Assembly: GCA_947471745.1 (NCBI GenBank)
Contig: CANJKZ010000513.1
Span: forward strand, 372,001 to 436,000
DNA length: 64,000 bases
DNA from: Closterium sp. Naga37s-1
Lineage: Eukaryota > Streptophyta > Zygnematophyceae > Desmidiales > Closteriaceae
Direction of reading: 5' to 3'
The position numbers were made by a program, and so were the translations under genes. This document shows, piece after piece, positions 10,930 to 23,970 of the stretch. Under the pieces are notes generated by a model. That model did not search any database. It saw nothing but the letters and a program-made list of their open reading frames with translations, and was not told the DNA's origin. Position 1 is the first letter of the stretch. Each line of letters begins with the position of its first letter.

Positions 10930-11744
10930 GGTTGTTTTACGAATGCGAATTTCTACAAGGCATAGCGGTGGAGCCGGTTTCGAAGGGGAACCGCAAATGA
11001 ATGTAACCAAGGGAGAGTCGACAGTCTATTCTGTCATCTCTCTCCGAAAACCTCCGCTTCAATCAATACTGAAATAGTAGTCAGCTGGAGCTACGGCCCA
11101 TGACTTAGTCGATTGGTGAGTCACGGACGATCTAGAAACGCCTGTGTCAAACAGCGAGCAGCGTCAAAGTTGTGGGCCAGAGGGTGACGTTAGCAGGTGG
11201 GTGAGGCACGAGGGTGGTTGGGGTGGCTTGCACGACTAGAGAGATTACTATAATCAGATCAGGCTAGATCGGACGGTGTACGTGTAGCCATCCGATCATA
11301 AACCCACCCACCGCTCGATCACAGCCGCTCAATGGCGGAAGTACCGCTTGGCGGGTGCTTGTGTTGCGGGAGGGGTCGTTTGAGATGCGTCGGCCAATCA
11401 GTGTCGCCAACGCATAAATGACTTGTCATGCTAGAACTGTTTTTGAACCAATTGAGCGAACACAACATAAACCCTGCAAAGTAGAGTGATGTCGCGAACG
11501 AACAATGTTGCACATACGAGCTAAATAACATTTAAAACTACAACTAATCCAATAAAAAATAAATTGGTTGCTAATGCAATAGTCTGGGGTTGTGGTAAGG
11601 TAGTGGGTTTGTATCATGTCATACACACAAAGAGCGTCCAGAATTATTACTTCATACAATTTAACTGAGCACTATAAGGCTATGCCACAACGGTTACGCG
11701 TCGCTGTACGAAATCTAACACGACGATCACTAGTGCCAAACGAG
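10930..11744. promoter_or_regulatory. Intergenic half of the divergent promoter region
   Basis: About 0.8 kb upstream of the minus-strand gene and before the 178-bp repeats. I see no coding or clear promoter box. With 11745-13175 it forms the shared control region of the two divergent transposon genes. Confidence 0.35.
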
Positions 11745-12355
11745 AAACAGTTGTGGTATGGTGTTGGATTGGGCTCAATTCTTGCATGGACCTTATAAAA
11801 GGTGCATAGAGGGAGTGGTATGAAGCACAGGGCTAACGCACAAGCGGTGATCCGTTATCGACAGCCATGTTTAGACCGGGCGACGCTGCATCGTTCAGGC
11901 CCATGTTTTGCGCGACATGGTGAAACCGTTGTGGTATGGTGTTGGATTGGGCTCAATTCTTGCATTGACCTTATAAAAGGTGCATAAAGGGTTTGGTATG
12001 AAGCACAGGGCTAACGCGCAAGCGGTGATGCGTTATCGACAGCCATGTTTAGACCGGGCGACGCTGCATCGTTCAGGCCCATGTTTTGCGCGACATGGTG
12101 AAACCGTTGTGGTATGGTGTTGGATTGGGCTCAATTCTTGCATGGACCTTATGAAAGGTGCATAAAGGGTTTGGTATGAAGCACTGGGCTAACGCGCAAG
12201 CGGTGATGCGTTATCGACAGCCATGCTTATACAGGGCGACGCTGCATCGTTCACTCCCATGTGTTGCATGTCATGGTGAAACCGTTGTGGTATTGCATCC
12301 GACGACGAAACCGTTGTATTATTGTATTAGATTGGGCTCCATTCTTGCATGTTAA
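11745..12355 (+). promoter_or_regulatory. Tandem 178-bp repeats with TATA-like boxes
   Basis: Three near-identical 178-bp units plus a decayed partial fourth. Each carries the same GGATTGGGCTCAATTCTTGC block followed by a TATA-like box: TTATAAAAGG at 11793 and 11971, and TTATGAAAGG at 12149, exactly 178 bp apart. The units run towards the transposase gene. Short Met-initiated frames recur with the same 178-bp period and are probably not genes. Alternatives are a leader repeat or transposase-binding repeats. Confidence 0.7.
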
Positions 12356-13175
12356 TGCAGCACGGTGCTTTGAGGTCCCCAAACCTCTTGTGAAGTGACG
12401 ATATACATATTCGGTACATGCAACAATCTTACAGAAACACACAGAGTTCATGGGTAATACCCGTATGTTTCCATACCACAATAGAGAACTAGGAGGGTTT
12501 ACAAACACTACCGTTGTCAATTAGGGGTTGTTTTTGTGCAGGCCCATAAGTATGTTTGTATAATACTAATTATAATTGAATCGAGTGTGTTTGTAAAATG
12601 TAACTGTACATTGTCATTACCTGGTTTGGATGAAGTCTCTAGAGGTGCGCACCACTTTGGGCTCACCTACGTGATTGCGATTTCCCCCTATAGCTACTCG
12701 AGAAAGAATCACAGCACCAAACGGATCTCGTCCCTCTCTTCCTCATCCCCCTCGACTCTCATGCACGATTCAAAAACCCAAGTTTTGAATCAAGAGGCAC
12801 GTACTTCTCACCGTGCTCGCGACGCACACTCACGACCGTGCTAAACTCCAGTGCATATGGCCCTGCTCACGTCGTGGTCGCTCTAAGAGGGGGCGACACG
12901 CCTTGTAGGAAAGGGAAATGCCGTGCTGTTGGCGGTCTGTATCGTGCCTTTTCACGGCCGCGCTGCTCGACCATCGTTAGCCAGACCCTAACCATCGCGC
13001 CACGCTCAAGTGCCAGTCGTGCAGAGATACAAGCCGCCATGGAGAGTTCGCGCTTTGGCGATGACCGTGTTGCAGTCACAGCCTTCGTTGACGGTGTATT
13101 TGATGCATTCACAAACTTCAAACAGACAAGTTGCTTCATAGGCCATTTCTCCACTCTTGGACGGATCCGTAACAC
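12356..13175 (+). other. Presumed 5' leader of the transposase gene
   Basis: Unassigned 0.8 kb between the tandem promoter-like repeats and the first supported ATG of the transposase gene. An overlapping frame with an ATG at 13039 continues into exon 1 out of phase and has no recognisable features, so I do not call it. Confidence 0.3.
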
Positions 13176-16100
13176 ATGGGCTCTTTGCCAGGCGTTGTCT
13201 GCGAGTTCTGCAACAGATGGTTCCTCAACGCCCAAGTTTATGGCGGTCATAAGTCACGGCGGACCCATTGTCACGACTTTCTCTCGGACACTCCCGCTGC
13301 TCCCGCTTCACCTACCGCGTCTAACGCATCCAACACCGTCAGTGTGAGCGGTCCTCCTCGCGTGCCTGAAGCTGACGAGGACGAAACACCCTCGGCTGTT
13401 AACGAGGGGGCTCCGGAAGATGAACATCAACCGCCACCAGGAACACCTGCAGCTGACACGAGTGAGCATCCTGAGAGCCGGCCTGAAGGGAGTCAAGCCT
13501 CGCCGCCTACAACCATCTCCGGACAGAGCGATGTCACGCCCCTCAATCCGCTCGCGTTGAAGCTGCTTTGTTTCGTTCGGCGTGTGAATGGCGGAATGGG
13601 AATGGCAGAGGTTGACATCAATGGCTTGCTTCAGCTCGTGGTAGATCCCGGCATTGCGCCTCTTGTGACCTCGGAGCTCCGGAACTGCAAGGATCTGGAG
13701 CGGTTTGAGATGGAGCGCTTGGCAGGGCTCAATCGCGGATGGTCGGTGGCGACATTCGAGATTGACGGTCATCTGCCTCAGCGCCTGCTATTCCAAAACT
13801 CAGCTCAGGTAAGCCGACACTGAATCCTTGGCAGTGAAATGCTGATGTGGCAACCTTGTGGTGCTTGTATGAAGTTATATTCGTTCTCTTTGTATGAGAT
13901 CGGACCCACCAGGCATCTAACCATGCCCTTCTTCTCTACTGCCTTCGCCACCGTAAACCAGGCATTCGCTAAACCATTTGGGCATACCAACAACGCGCCC
14001 GGCTTCAAGCTCAAGGCGCGGGTCGATGAGGACCCTGACACAGGCGACCGTCGCTATACCACGCCGGAAACAGGAACGTGGTGGAATGATGCTCAGGTAT
14101 AGATATACCCCGTTGCCACCCAAAACCGGATCCGTGCTCATGCCTCCGTTGCTGCGCTAATGTGTCTGGTGCATGATGAGTGTGTCATGTTCGATGAACA
14201 TGCTATGAAGGTCGTTTAACCCACCTGGCGACCAGTTACCTTGGTGGTGTTTGACCGTGTGTCCGTTGCCGCCTTGTCGTGCATTGCAGGAACACTTAGG
14301 ATGGACCCAAGTCATGGGGGGAATCATCCTATATTCGGATGTGATGCACATGAGCAACAACGGCCAGAAGAAGGCGTGGCCACTCATGATGACGCTTGCC
14401 AACATCTCCCAGGCCAAACGATGGGGGAAAGCCGGCCACACGCTACTTGCCCTCCTTCCTATCCCCGCTTCTGCAATGTCTGCCGTGGAGAAGGTGATGC
14501 TCTTCCAGCGATGCGTCACCACTGTGCTGCAGCCGCTTCTCGATGGCATGGAAAGGTCCGTATCCGGTGTTGCATCTTGCTATGTCGTCACCCAATCACC
14601 TGCATAGTATGCAGGGCATCACGATATGTAGCAGTCCCCTTTGCCCCTCTTCGTACATGCACAAATCATGTCCTCCCAATTCCTAATGCCACTCTACCTG
14701 TTCCTTGCAGCGGGTTCTGTCTTAGAGACCCTTTCGGTGATTGGCAAACCGTGTGGCCCCTGCTGTACGCCTGGGTGTGCAACTACCTTGAGTGCGGCAA
14801 GATCAGTTGCACACTCTCGCATGGATCGCGGATGCCTTGCAGCATCTGCTATGCTGCAAAGGTGAGATTTCATGCCAAAGACATTGTCGTTTGAATGTCG
14901 CCTTATACAACCCATGAACTCACCACCCTTACCTTTGTATCCCATCCCACACCCCCGTGCAACAACAGGAGCATCAAGTTGCTGTCAAGGCACGGAACAC
15001 GCCGCGCACGCCTGAACAGCAGCAATGGATCGTTAACGAGGCGGCTGGGATGACAGCTAACCAGGACAACCCCTGCAAGACCTACTCGACCTACCCTATT
15101 GAGGTAAGCGACATGTTGCCCGGGCTACTGTGCAGTCTATGCACTCCTAAACCCCGAGGAATGGTCAGATGTGCTGTGCCCCATTCAAATCACCAGGCAT
15201 TTTGTTTACGTTGGCTGCATGTGTCTCACAAGTACAGATCTCCTCCATTCCCCACCACATCCCCGGTTTCCAGTGTGTGCTCTGGAAGTGGGATGTCCCA
15301 GGGACCGCGTGGGGCAATCCCTACCTCGTTGTCATGCCTGACATCATGCACCAGGCGGACCTGGGCATCATGAGCCACATTGTGGCTGTCGTGCGCAAGA
15401 TGAAGAAGCGGCGCGTGAAGAAGATGGACAGGTCAGTGTTTTGGGGGATTGGATTCGTTGCTCTTGGTCACAAAAACTCAAAGCAAAACTACAGTGCTCT
15501 TACTGACATGTTTCTGGATTTGTGCCGCCGTTAAACTGATGTGTATGGACAGGCGCTTGTCACTCATTCGCGACCGCACGCGACTGAATCACATGCGCAT
15601 GCCAGAGAGCGCCTACTTCGAGACCGGAGCATGTGTCGCGGCCTATGAGCACAGGGCCGTCATGCGGGTATGAAAGCCTTGATTGTTATCATCATGTGCG
15701 ATAGGCTGCACCCTAACCACACAGCATGCTGCTGCCTGCCCCCTCCTCCATTCCCTGTTGCTTGTCCCCACCGCTCCTCAACCAGTCTGCTCATGCTGCC
15801 ACTCCTTTTCCCTACTCCTCACACCATCTGTGCTAACCCTCCCCTTTGCTGCTATCCCCGAATTCTGCAGGTCATGGTGTTTGTTTTTGCCGGCCTGCTT
15901 CGCCAGCCCCAGATGGATGCAGTTCGTGCCTATCTTGGATGGTACCTCCTGTGCTCCCAGCCACAAAGGCACACTGAGCGGTCCCTCCGGGAGCTGAAGA
16001 AGATGACGTCCCGGTACTAATACCATGCATGTAAACCCCTGTGCATGGGATGAATGCTTGGCAACTATAAATGTGCCATTGTAGTAGGCAATCTGGTGAG

Positions 16101-16632
16101 GATGTTGCTGCTAAACTTTTATAGGAAAGGATCTAGAATAGGAAAGCCATACGAAATAGTAGACTCTTATGTGTTTGCACGTGTTGTCATTCCCCACTCC
16201 CATCAGGCTGGTTGAGCAGTTGCAGGCTGCCTTTCCAAAGCAGCCATCCTCTTGGTGCCACCCATCTCATGTCGCATTACGTCGACTCCATTCGTCGAGC
16301 GGGTCATGTGACCGAATTCAGCACCAACATGTTTGAGCACTTGCACGAACCGTTGGTAAAGAGGATCTTCCGTTGGTCCAACAAGCGCAATGTAGATGGG
16401 CAGATCATGAAGTTCCATGCTAGGCGCATTCCGGATGTGGTGCCGGTGGACGATCCTGCTGGCCGGGACACAGCCATGCGGCAGGTAAACATGTTTAGTA
16501 CTTGAATTGCATGGACATGAATGCACAATGTAATAAAATCCTTATCATATGTTGGCAGGCAATTGAGACCGACACACGGACTCTTATTGAGGAGTCATAC
16601 TTCCTTCCTGTGGAGTTACCAGAAGAACCCAC

Positions 16633-16762
16633 TGTGAGAATAATGAGAGGAATGAATGAACTAGAAAGGAGATGGGTACAAGTAGAGAACACAAAAGTGT
16701 TGTACCCTCTAAGAAGTACCCCACTACAGCCTAAACAGACTATAGCAGATATAAGTTTGACA
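16633..16762 (-). repeat. 3' LTR of element B
   Basis: 130 bp from TG to CA, with 3 differences from 23971-24100. On the element strand it is preceded by a short purine-rich tract reading TATGGGGGTG. Confidence 0.93.
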
Positions 16763-16991
16763 CACCCCCATAGGCAAAGTGGGGGAGAACAAGAGGTCAC
16801 AAGACCAGTCAAGAAAGACAAAGCAAGCTCAGGGTGGATCACAAAGTCACCACGCAGTCTGAGCACAAGCAAATGGCCACAAGGCCAGTTCACATGCAGA
16901 GTTATATAAAGGAGAAAAAACAATACAGTGAATACAACCTAGCAAGAGTAAGCATGCAGGTATATGTATAAAGAGTACAGTACAGGCAGAG

Positions 16992-17486
16992 TCAAGAAGA
17001 AAGCAAGTGAGGCACAGTATGTACAAGGCCTAACACAGTACAGAAACGCTGATGATCACAAGGCTGAAGTGCCTTGGTGAAAACATCAGCAGTGTTGGCC
17101 TGAGAGGCCACGTAAGCAAGACGAAGCTGGCCACGCTGCTGCAACTCTCGAGCAAGGAAGTAGCGCAGAGCAATGTGCTTCGTTCTGTGCTCCAGTCTGT
17201 GCTCCTGACACAAGGCCAGCATGGCCTTGTTGTCGACGTACAGAACTGGAGGAGAACGAGGCGCCTCTCCCAAGTCGGTCAGCAAGTAGGTAAGCCAGCG
17301 TAGCTCCTGTGCAGCCATGGCCCCAGCGTAGATCTCAGCCTCACAACTGGAGCTGAGAACAGAAGAAGAGCGGGTAGACCGCCAAGAGACAGAACCGGAG
17401 CCAAGACTGAAGGTGTAACCCTGTGACGACCGCTGCGTAGCCAAGTCGTCAACCCAGGAGGCGTCAGCGTGACCAGTGAGGACAAC
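16992..17486 (-). pseudogene. Element B RNase H
   Basis: Continues the RT frame after an in-frame TGA at 17487-17489. It carries the copia RNase H pattern: TGHADASWVDD at the first Asp, SCEAEIYAGAMAAQELRWL at the Glu, and LYVDNKAMLAL at the next Asp, ending with ADVFTKAL and a TGA. RNase H removes the RNA template during cDNA synthesis. Elements C and E have a normal residue where B has its stop, so this is a point nonsense change. Confidence 0.85.
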
Positions 17487-18617
17487 TCAAGCCCGTCCTC
17501 CAAGCACGAGCCCCATGCCCGATGTACTGCACAAGTATCGCAACACCCTCTTTGCAGCATCCCAGTGCACCTTTCGGTGCCTACCGGGAGCCACGTAGCG
17601 AGCCAGAAGGCTGAGAGGGTATGCGAGGTCAGGTCGTGTGCAAGTCATCAGGTACATGAGGCAGCCCACAAGCTCTGGATACGGGCCACTCGGCTCTACG
17701 GACTCGTCCGAAGGTGGAGCTGAGAGCGAGTGACCGGTAGGCAGAGGAGTGGACTGTGGCGAGGAGTACGTGAAGCCGAAGCGCTGAAGGACCTGCTGCA
17801 CCATGTGTGACTGAGTGAAGGTAATGGTGCGCTGTGCTCTGTCCCGGGTGATCCGCAAGCCAAGATAGCTTGTCAGCTCACCCAGGTCTGTGCACGTGTG
17901 TCTCTTCTGCAGCTCGGACTTCACGTGGGCGAGTGCCTCAGTGTCAGCAGTAGCAAAGACAAGGTCGTCTACGTACACGAGAACGTAGAACGGCGGCCGA
18001 GTAGTGTCAGTGCGTAAGAACAAAGAAGGGTCAGCAGTGGAAGGAGCAAAACCAAGAGAAGCAAGAGTCGTCCTGAGCGTGTCGTGCCACTCACGAGGTG
18101 CCTGGCGGAGACCGTAGACTGGCCGCCGGAGGCTCCACTGGGTACCAGCAGGAAACGACCCAGTGAAGCCAGGTGGGCGGCGCAGCCAGATCTCCTCGTG
18201 CAGGCTGCCCTGTAGGAAGGCTGTGCTGAAGTCAAGCGAGTGGAGCTCGTAGTCACGCTGAGCAGCAACGTGCAGCAGTACCCGAAGAGTGGTCATCTTC
18301 GGGGTAGGGGAGAAGGTCTGAAAGAAGTCAACTCCCTGTCGCTGACTGAAGCCACGTGCAACGTAACGCGCCTTGAAGGCAGGCGGAGAACCCGGCGGCC
18401 AATTCACCCTGAAGATCCACATGCCACTGACGATGTTCGCCCCAGGTGGGGGAACCTCGTCTACGTAGGTGCCTGTGGACTTCCAGGAAGCCATCTCGAC
18501 GTCCATAACTGCCTGCCACTGAGAGGAGTAGGGACCCTCTATCGCCTCTGCGTAAGAGCGCGGGATCGGGATGTCTAGTGCATCCGGGTCTCCCTCAGGG
18601 GCCAGCAGCATGGACAC
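17487..18617 (-). pseudogene. Element B reverse transcriptase
   Basis: A 376-residue frame with the copia RT blocks in order: AMDxEMxSW-like start, GMWIFRV, KARYVARGFSQ, LDFSTAFLQGSLHEEIW with the first catalytic Asp, VYGLRQAPREWH, and FYVLVYVDDLVFA with the catalytic YVDD. It ends in the RNase H linker at a TGA. It overlaps the integrase frame by about 40 nt in another phase; comparison with D places a 1-nt insertion near 18628. Before that change it would have been one polyprotein. Confidence 0.88.
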
Positions 18618-21583
18618 GAGATGAGGTCAGAAGCAGCAAAGCACTCAAACTCCTCCTGTCTGTCCTCAAGAACGTCCGTGCCAAGAGCACACTCACCCCC
18701 GACGGACGGAGGACAGACAGACACAGACGCCGACGCAGCAACAAGACTAGCGGCGTAGTCTAGGCGATAGGCAGCAGCAAAGTCAACAAGCTCAGCAACA
18801 AGAGCAGACGCAGCAGAGGACTCAAATAGAGGGTCAGTGACTGCAGTGGCCAGAAAGCGCGTGACAGTAGGACTAGCAGCATGAAGGGAGTCAGACTCCG
18901 GGTCCGGACTGTCAGGAAGAGAGGACGCAGAAGGAGACGGCAGAGGGACACGCTGCGGAGCAGTGGAAGGACGCAGTGTCATAGAGTGAGTGCCTGGGAC
19001 AGGAGGGAGACGCGGACGCGAAACACGACCAGCGCAAACTGTACGGACAGGCGACGCAGAACGAGACGCAGGCGACACAGGACGAGACTCAGGCTCACGA
19101 CGCTCCGTAAGACCTCTAGTCGGTCCAGAGTAAGGACCGGGCAGTGGAGAGGCCAGCTGCAACTGCGACTGGGACTGGACAGTCGGCGGACTCAGGAAAG
19201 GAGGAGGAGGACCAGGAGAAGGCGGGGAGCTAAGAACCTGCTGAAGGAGCGGAACGTAGTACGGCCGCGGCGGCGTAGCGCCTCCAGAAACAGCAGAGAC
19301 AGGACCGGTACCCTCAGCCCCAGGGTCTCCAGTCCCAGCAGCACCTCCAGTACCCCCAGTAGCTCCAGCAGCTCCAGCAGCTCCAGCAGCTCCAGCACCT
19401 CCAGCACCTCCAGCAACTCCAGCACCAGCAGGACCAGTACCAGCAGCACCTCCAGCAGCTCCAGCACCAGCAGCACCTCCAGCAGCGCCAGCACCAGCAG
19501 CACCTCCAGCAGCTCCAGCACCAGCAGCACCTCTAGCAGCTCCAGCAGCACCTCCAGCACCTCTAGCAGCTCCAGCAGGAGCAGCACCCCGACAGCGCCG
19601 AGAGTACCACTCACGAAGCTGCTGAGGAGAGAGAGGCTCCCGTCGCAACGGGACACCTAGAGCACCTCCAGACGCAACACGTGTAGGCGCAACACCCCCA
19701 GGCTCAGCACCCCCAGGCTCAGCACTCCCAGACTCAGCACCCCCAGACTCAGCACCCCCAGGCTCCACACACTCAGGCGCAGCACCCCCAGGCCCCACAC
19801 CCACAGGCTCAGCACCCCTAGTAGCACCTGAGTCGACAGCTACCTCGACCGGCTCGGCAGGGTCTACCTGGGACACACCTGAGGGGGCAGGACCCTGGGG
19901 GGGGAGGGGGTCTACCGGGGGAGTACCTGGGGCAAGGAAGAGCGGCGGGGGGGGGGGGGGGGGGGAGGCAGTGCGGTAGGGAAAGAGACGGTAGTACGAC
20001 ACCGACTCGTCAAACGTGACGTCCTGAGAGGACAGAACACGACGTGAGGTGGGGTGGTAGAACTGCCACCCGGGTGCGTCAGGAGGGAAGCCAAGGAAGA
20101 TACAGGGAACGGCACGGGAGGACAGCTTGTCCGCTGTAGTATCGCGGACAAAAGCTCGAGATCCCCAGACACGGAACGCGGACGCATCGCCAACCTTCCC
20201 CGTCCACCGCAGAGTAGGTGTGGTCTCCGGCAAGGAGACACGAGGCTGAAGGTTGATCTGATGCGCAGCGTACTGAACCGCGAACGGCCACAGAAAATGG
20301 GGAGCAGCCGCATGGATCATGGACGTACGAGCGACGTCCATGACCATGCCAATGCGGCGCTCAGCAATCCCATTTTGCTGCGGGGAGGCCGGAAGCGTGA
20401 ACGTCTGGCGGATGCTTTCAGAACGACAGAAGGCTCTCAGGAGGTCGGAGGAAAACTCCCCGCCTCTGTCTGAGTGCAGACGCAGAACAGGAAGGTATGA
20501 GCCGAAACTCTCACTAAGCTGGCGACGAGCACCGCGGATCCAGTCGATCAACACCTCAGGGACCTCACTCTTGCTGCGCAAGGGGAAGACTGTGGTGTAA
20601 CGCGAGTAGTCGTCAACGACCAGCAGGAAGTAACGCTCGTGACCCTGTCCACGGACGCGGGCTGGGCCCCACACATCCATGTGAAGAGTCTGCAGAGGAG
20701 CCTCAGTCGGAGGGAACGAGGAGGAGTGAGGGGCGGCGCGCTGCCGGCCCTCGACACATGGAACACAGGTGGGGGCAGGCCCCCGAGGAAGGGGAGGGAG
20801 GGACCTGGGGAGACCAGAGACAAGGGCACGGGAGGCCATACCTCGAAGACGAGGCAGGGAGGGGTGACCAAGGCGGTGGTGCCAAAGGAGAGTCTCGTGC
20901 GGCAGAGGACGACACGAGCAGGGGACAGACGCAGGACTAGACCTGGACGCGGCAGCAAACACCTGACTAGACGCAGCTACCTGACCAGACGCAGAGACCG
21001 GAGGAGGCGCAGTAGTCAGTGTGTACAGACTCGACCCTGGCCGACGGGTGAACGTGGCCAGGTGGCGGCTCGTCCGAGAGCAAGTGCAGTGGGTCACACG
21101 CTGACCTCCAGGGGTGAACTGGTCAACCCACGCGTCCTGGAGGTCAGCTCCACTCACCAAGTTTGTAGAGAACGAGGGGAGGTGGAGTCCCGACAGCAAG
21201 CCCGACGGGGCCGCAGGACACCGTAGAACTGTAGAGGAGCGTGCAAGGACTGGGCCCCCTGAGGGGTCAGCAAGGGAGACCGCAACAGGCCGGCTGAGCG
21301 GCGTGAGCGTGGTGCTGTCTCTAAAGAAAGAGCGCGAAGCACCAGAGTCAAGTGTGAAAGTGTGCAAGGCTTCAGTAGGTGCAGTACTAGAGAGAGTAGA
21401 CGTACTAGCACCTGGAGCAGCAGACGCACTAGCACCTAGGGCAGCACCCGCACTAGCACCTAGAGCAGCAGCCGCAGTGCCCGGGTCGGGCGGGACACTC
21501 AGGTAACAGTCACCCTCAGTAATATCAGCAAGAGCATACATGGCAGCAAGGATAGCATCAAAATCTAGATCAAAGATAGGCAC
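18575..21583 (-). pseudogene. Element B protease and integrase
   Basis: About 1000 residues. The in-frame start used here is arbitrary; the frame really continues from gag and is cut from it by a 1-nt deletion near 21648. Protease: TFTLDSGASRSFF, with catalytic DSG near residue 80. Integrase: HHRLGHPS...CVPCVEGR zinc-binding part, then catalytic HMDVWGP, HSDRGGEF and SPQQNGIAER, so D, D and E are all present. A Pro run is coded by 19 C. Then comes a Gly/Ala-rich, low-complexity stretch (about residues 600-770) before the RT junction. Confidence 0.88.
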
Positions 21584-22842
21584 ATTCTGCAGAAGCAGAT
21601 CATGCCAGCGAGGAAGCTCAACAGAGTCAGGAAACTGGGTACGCCATCGTCAGTCAAGCGACCGAAGCAGCGCTGCGTGGTGTGTGGGAGCCCACACACC
21701 TCCCCACTACGAGGGCCGGTGCGAAGAACGTACGCGCAGGGACCTGCACCCCCAGACCTCCCACGCCCAGCGTACCACTCACGAAGCTGCTGAACCGACG
21801 GGGTCTCACTAGGCCGCGACTGCTGCTGACGCTGGCTACCACCAGCGCCTCCACGCTGCGCGGCTGCACCTCGACCAGCACCACCGCCGCCGCCACCTCC
21901 ACCACCGCTGCCGCTGCCTCCACCACCTCCGCCGCTGCCTCCACCACCTCCACTGCCGCCACTGAAGCCCCCACTCCCGGTGCCACCCCCACCTCCACCG
22001 CCACCCCCTCCTCCTCCGCCACCACCCCCCCGGCCGCCCCCTCCACCACCTCTGCTCCCCTTGCCCTTGCTGTTGCGGCGCCTCCCACTCGGAGCAGACG
22101 CGGCCCTGACCTCCTCAGTGCCAACGAGGTCGACAGCAGCAGCAGAAGCAACAGAGGGGAGAAGGGGGACAGGGGAACACCCCTCAAAGAAGGGGGTGCG
22201 ACGGTCGCCGCGAGAAGCACCTACAGCTAAGATACTCTTCTCAGCTGCAGTAAGGCGCTCCTCTAGCAGGTCGATAGTCAGCTCGGTGGGGCAAAGGGAG
22301 AGGAAGTGATCCCTGACTGAGGAAAGTGAGTCAGGGAGGCGGGTGACTAGGTAGTAAAGGGTGATGTACATGGGGGGGGGGTTCTTGGCACAGAACTCAG
22401 TGGGAAGGGCAGCACGGTAGCGGGCGTCACTAGTGCGAAGGTGAGCAACTAGGTCAGCGACTGTGGCAAAGGCGGCAAGGTCAGGGAAAAGGTCCGGCAG
22501 CATGAGGCGGCTGAGTGCAGCAGTGGAAGGGGAGGAGTAGCGTGCAAATATAGCGTCGTACAAAGACTGAGCAGTCTTGTACTGGCCAAAGTGTGCGCGC
22601 TCAGCAGGCGGCAGGTGACTACGAACAGCAAGACGAGCAACAGCGTCACGAGTGGTCCACTGAGAGCGAACAGTACTGTCAGCAGTGGCAGCAGGAGCAG
22701 TGGAAACACCGGACGTGTGATCGAAAAGAGATACCCCATCCCTAGAATCAGACTGAAGAAACAGCTGTAGATCGTCAACCCACACGTCAAAGCCAACTGC
22801 ACGTCCCTCAGCATCAAAGGTGAGAACGGTAGGACTAGCCAT
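21565..22842 (-). pseudogene. Element B gag
   Basis: 425 residues from ATG 22842. The N-terminal 230 residues are the capsid-like domain; then come a long poly-Gly region and a zinc-knuckle-like segment (CAYVLRTG...VCGLPHTTQRCF). The Pro-Pro-Pro before MYITLYY is coded by exactly 10 C, so this copy reads through where A and D do not. The last residues (after GRLTD) are a frameshifted tail; the true frame continues into protease. Confidence 0.88.
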
Positions 22843-23956
22843 AGTAGCAGTAGGAGCAGCAGCAGTGCAAAGCAGTGGTAGGAGCAGTAGCAGCAGTAGC
22901 AGCAGTAGAAGCAGTAGCAGCAGTCGAAGCAGTAGCAGCAGTGCTGCTCGACAGAGCAGTGCGGCTCGGTGGGGGCGGCGCGGCTCGGCAGAGCGGCGTG
23001 GCTCAGCTGGGCGGCGCGGCTCGGCTGGGCGGCGCGGCTCGGCTACTGGCGGCGCGGCAGCAGGGAGGGGGAGGGGGGGGGAGCACGAGTGCTTACCAGG
23101 GGCCGCTGTTGGGGCGGCAGCAGGGCAGGGCCAGGTCGACGGGCGGCGGGTCAGCGACGGGCGGCAGGTCGGCGACTGGCGGCTGGTCAGGGACGGGCGG
23201 CAGTTCGGCGACGGGCGGCTGGTCAGGGACGGGCGGCAGGTCGGCGACGGGCGGCTGGTCAGGGACGGGCGGCAGGTCGGCGACGGGCGGCTGGTCAGGG
23301 ACGGGCGGCAGGTCGGCGACGGGCGGCTGGTCAGGGACGGGCGGCGGGTCGGCGACGGGCGGCTGGTCAGAGACGGGTGGCAGGTCGGCGACGGGCTGCT
23401 GGTCAGCGACTTGCGGCGGACCAGAGACGGGTGACGGCCGGCAAAGGGGGGGGCAACGGGCCGGCGACGGGCGGTAGTGGGCCTCTAAGGGACGCGAGGG
23501 GGGGGGGGGGCGCCACGGGCTGCGAAGGGGCCGCTACGGGCCGGAAAGGGGCCGTGACGGGCTGCAAAGGGGCCGCTACGGGCCGCGAAGGGGCCGTTAC
23601 GGGCCGCGAAGGGGCCGTTACGGGCCGCAAAGGGGCCGCTACGGGCCGGAAAGGGGCCGCTACGGGCCGCGAAGGGGCCGCGACGGGCTGTGAAGGGGCC
23701 GCGACGGGCCGTGAAGGGGCCGCGACGGGCCGCGAAGGGGCCGCTACGGGCCGCAAAGGGGCCGCTACGGGCCGCAAAGGGGCCGGTACGGGCCGCGAAG
23801 GGGCCGCTACGGGCCGCAAAAGGGGCCTCTACGGGCCGTGAAGGGGCCGCTACGGGCCGCGAAGGGGCCTCGAAGGGCAGGCGCGACGCGCGCGTCGGGC
23901 AGGTAAGGAAAAAAAAAAGAATTTTAGTGGTGGGCCCTTAGGAAAAAAAAATCGAA
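22843..23956 (-). repeat. GC-rich repeat leader of element B
   Basis: From gag outward: a CTG/CTA-rich trinucleotide run, then ggcggctggtcagggacggg-type units of about 36 bp (23140-23420), then gggccgctacgggccgcaaag-type units of about 21 bp (23510-23880). Three long plus-strand frames over this stretch are repeat artefacts. Confidence 0.8.
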
Positions 23957-23970
23957 CTAGCTCTATACCA

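Noticed and set aside
9323..10965. Plus-strand poly-Ser, poly-Pro and poly-Leu reading frames of 300-465 residues
   Set aside because: They are the three readings of a TCC triplet repeat; the supported exon is on the other strand (poly-Glu), with splice sites and flanking non-repeat coding.
11802..12355. Family of 61-residue proteins starting MHKGFGMKH
   Set aside because: They recur with the 178-bp repeat and contain the TATA-like box; a promoter-type repeat explains them better than three tandem genes.
12838..13347. Separate gene upstream of the transposase
   Set aside because: It overlaps exon 1 out of phase, shows no recognisable motif and no independent splice or termination signal.
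15683..15997. Pro/Cys-rich frames between transposase exons
   Set aside because: They read through a clear intron (donor at 15668, acceptor ending at 15870) and lack any domain.
22820..23841. Long Arg/Gly/Ala-rich frames (200-290 residues)
   Set aside because: They are generated by the GC-rich tandem repeats of the element B leader; period, composition and position match the non-coding leaders of the other copies.
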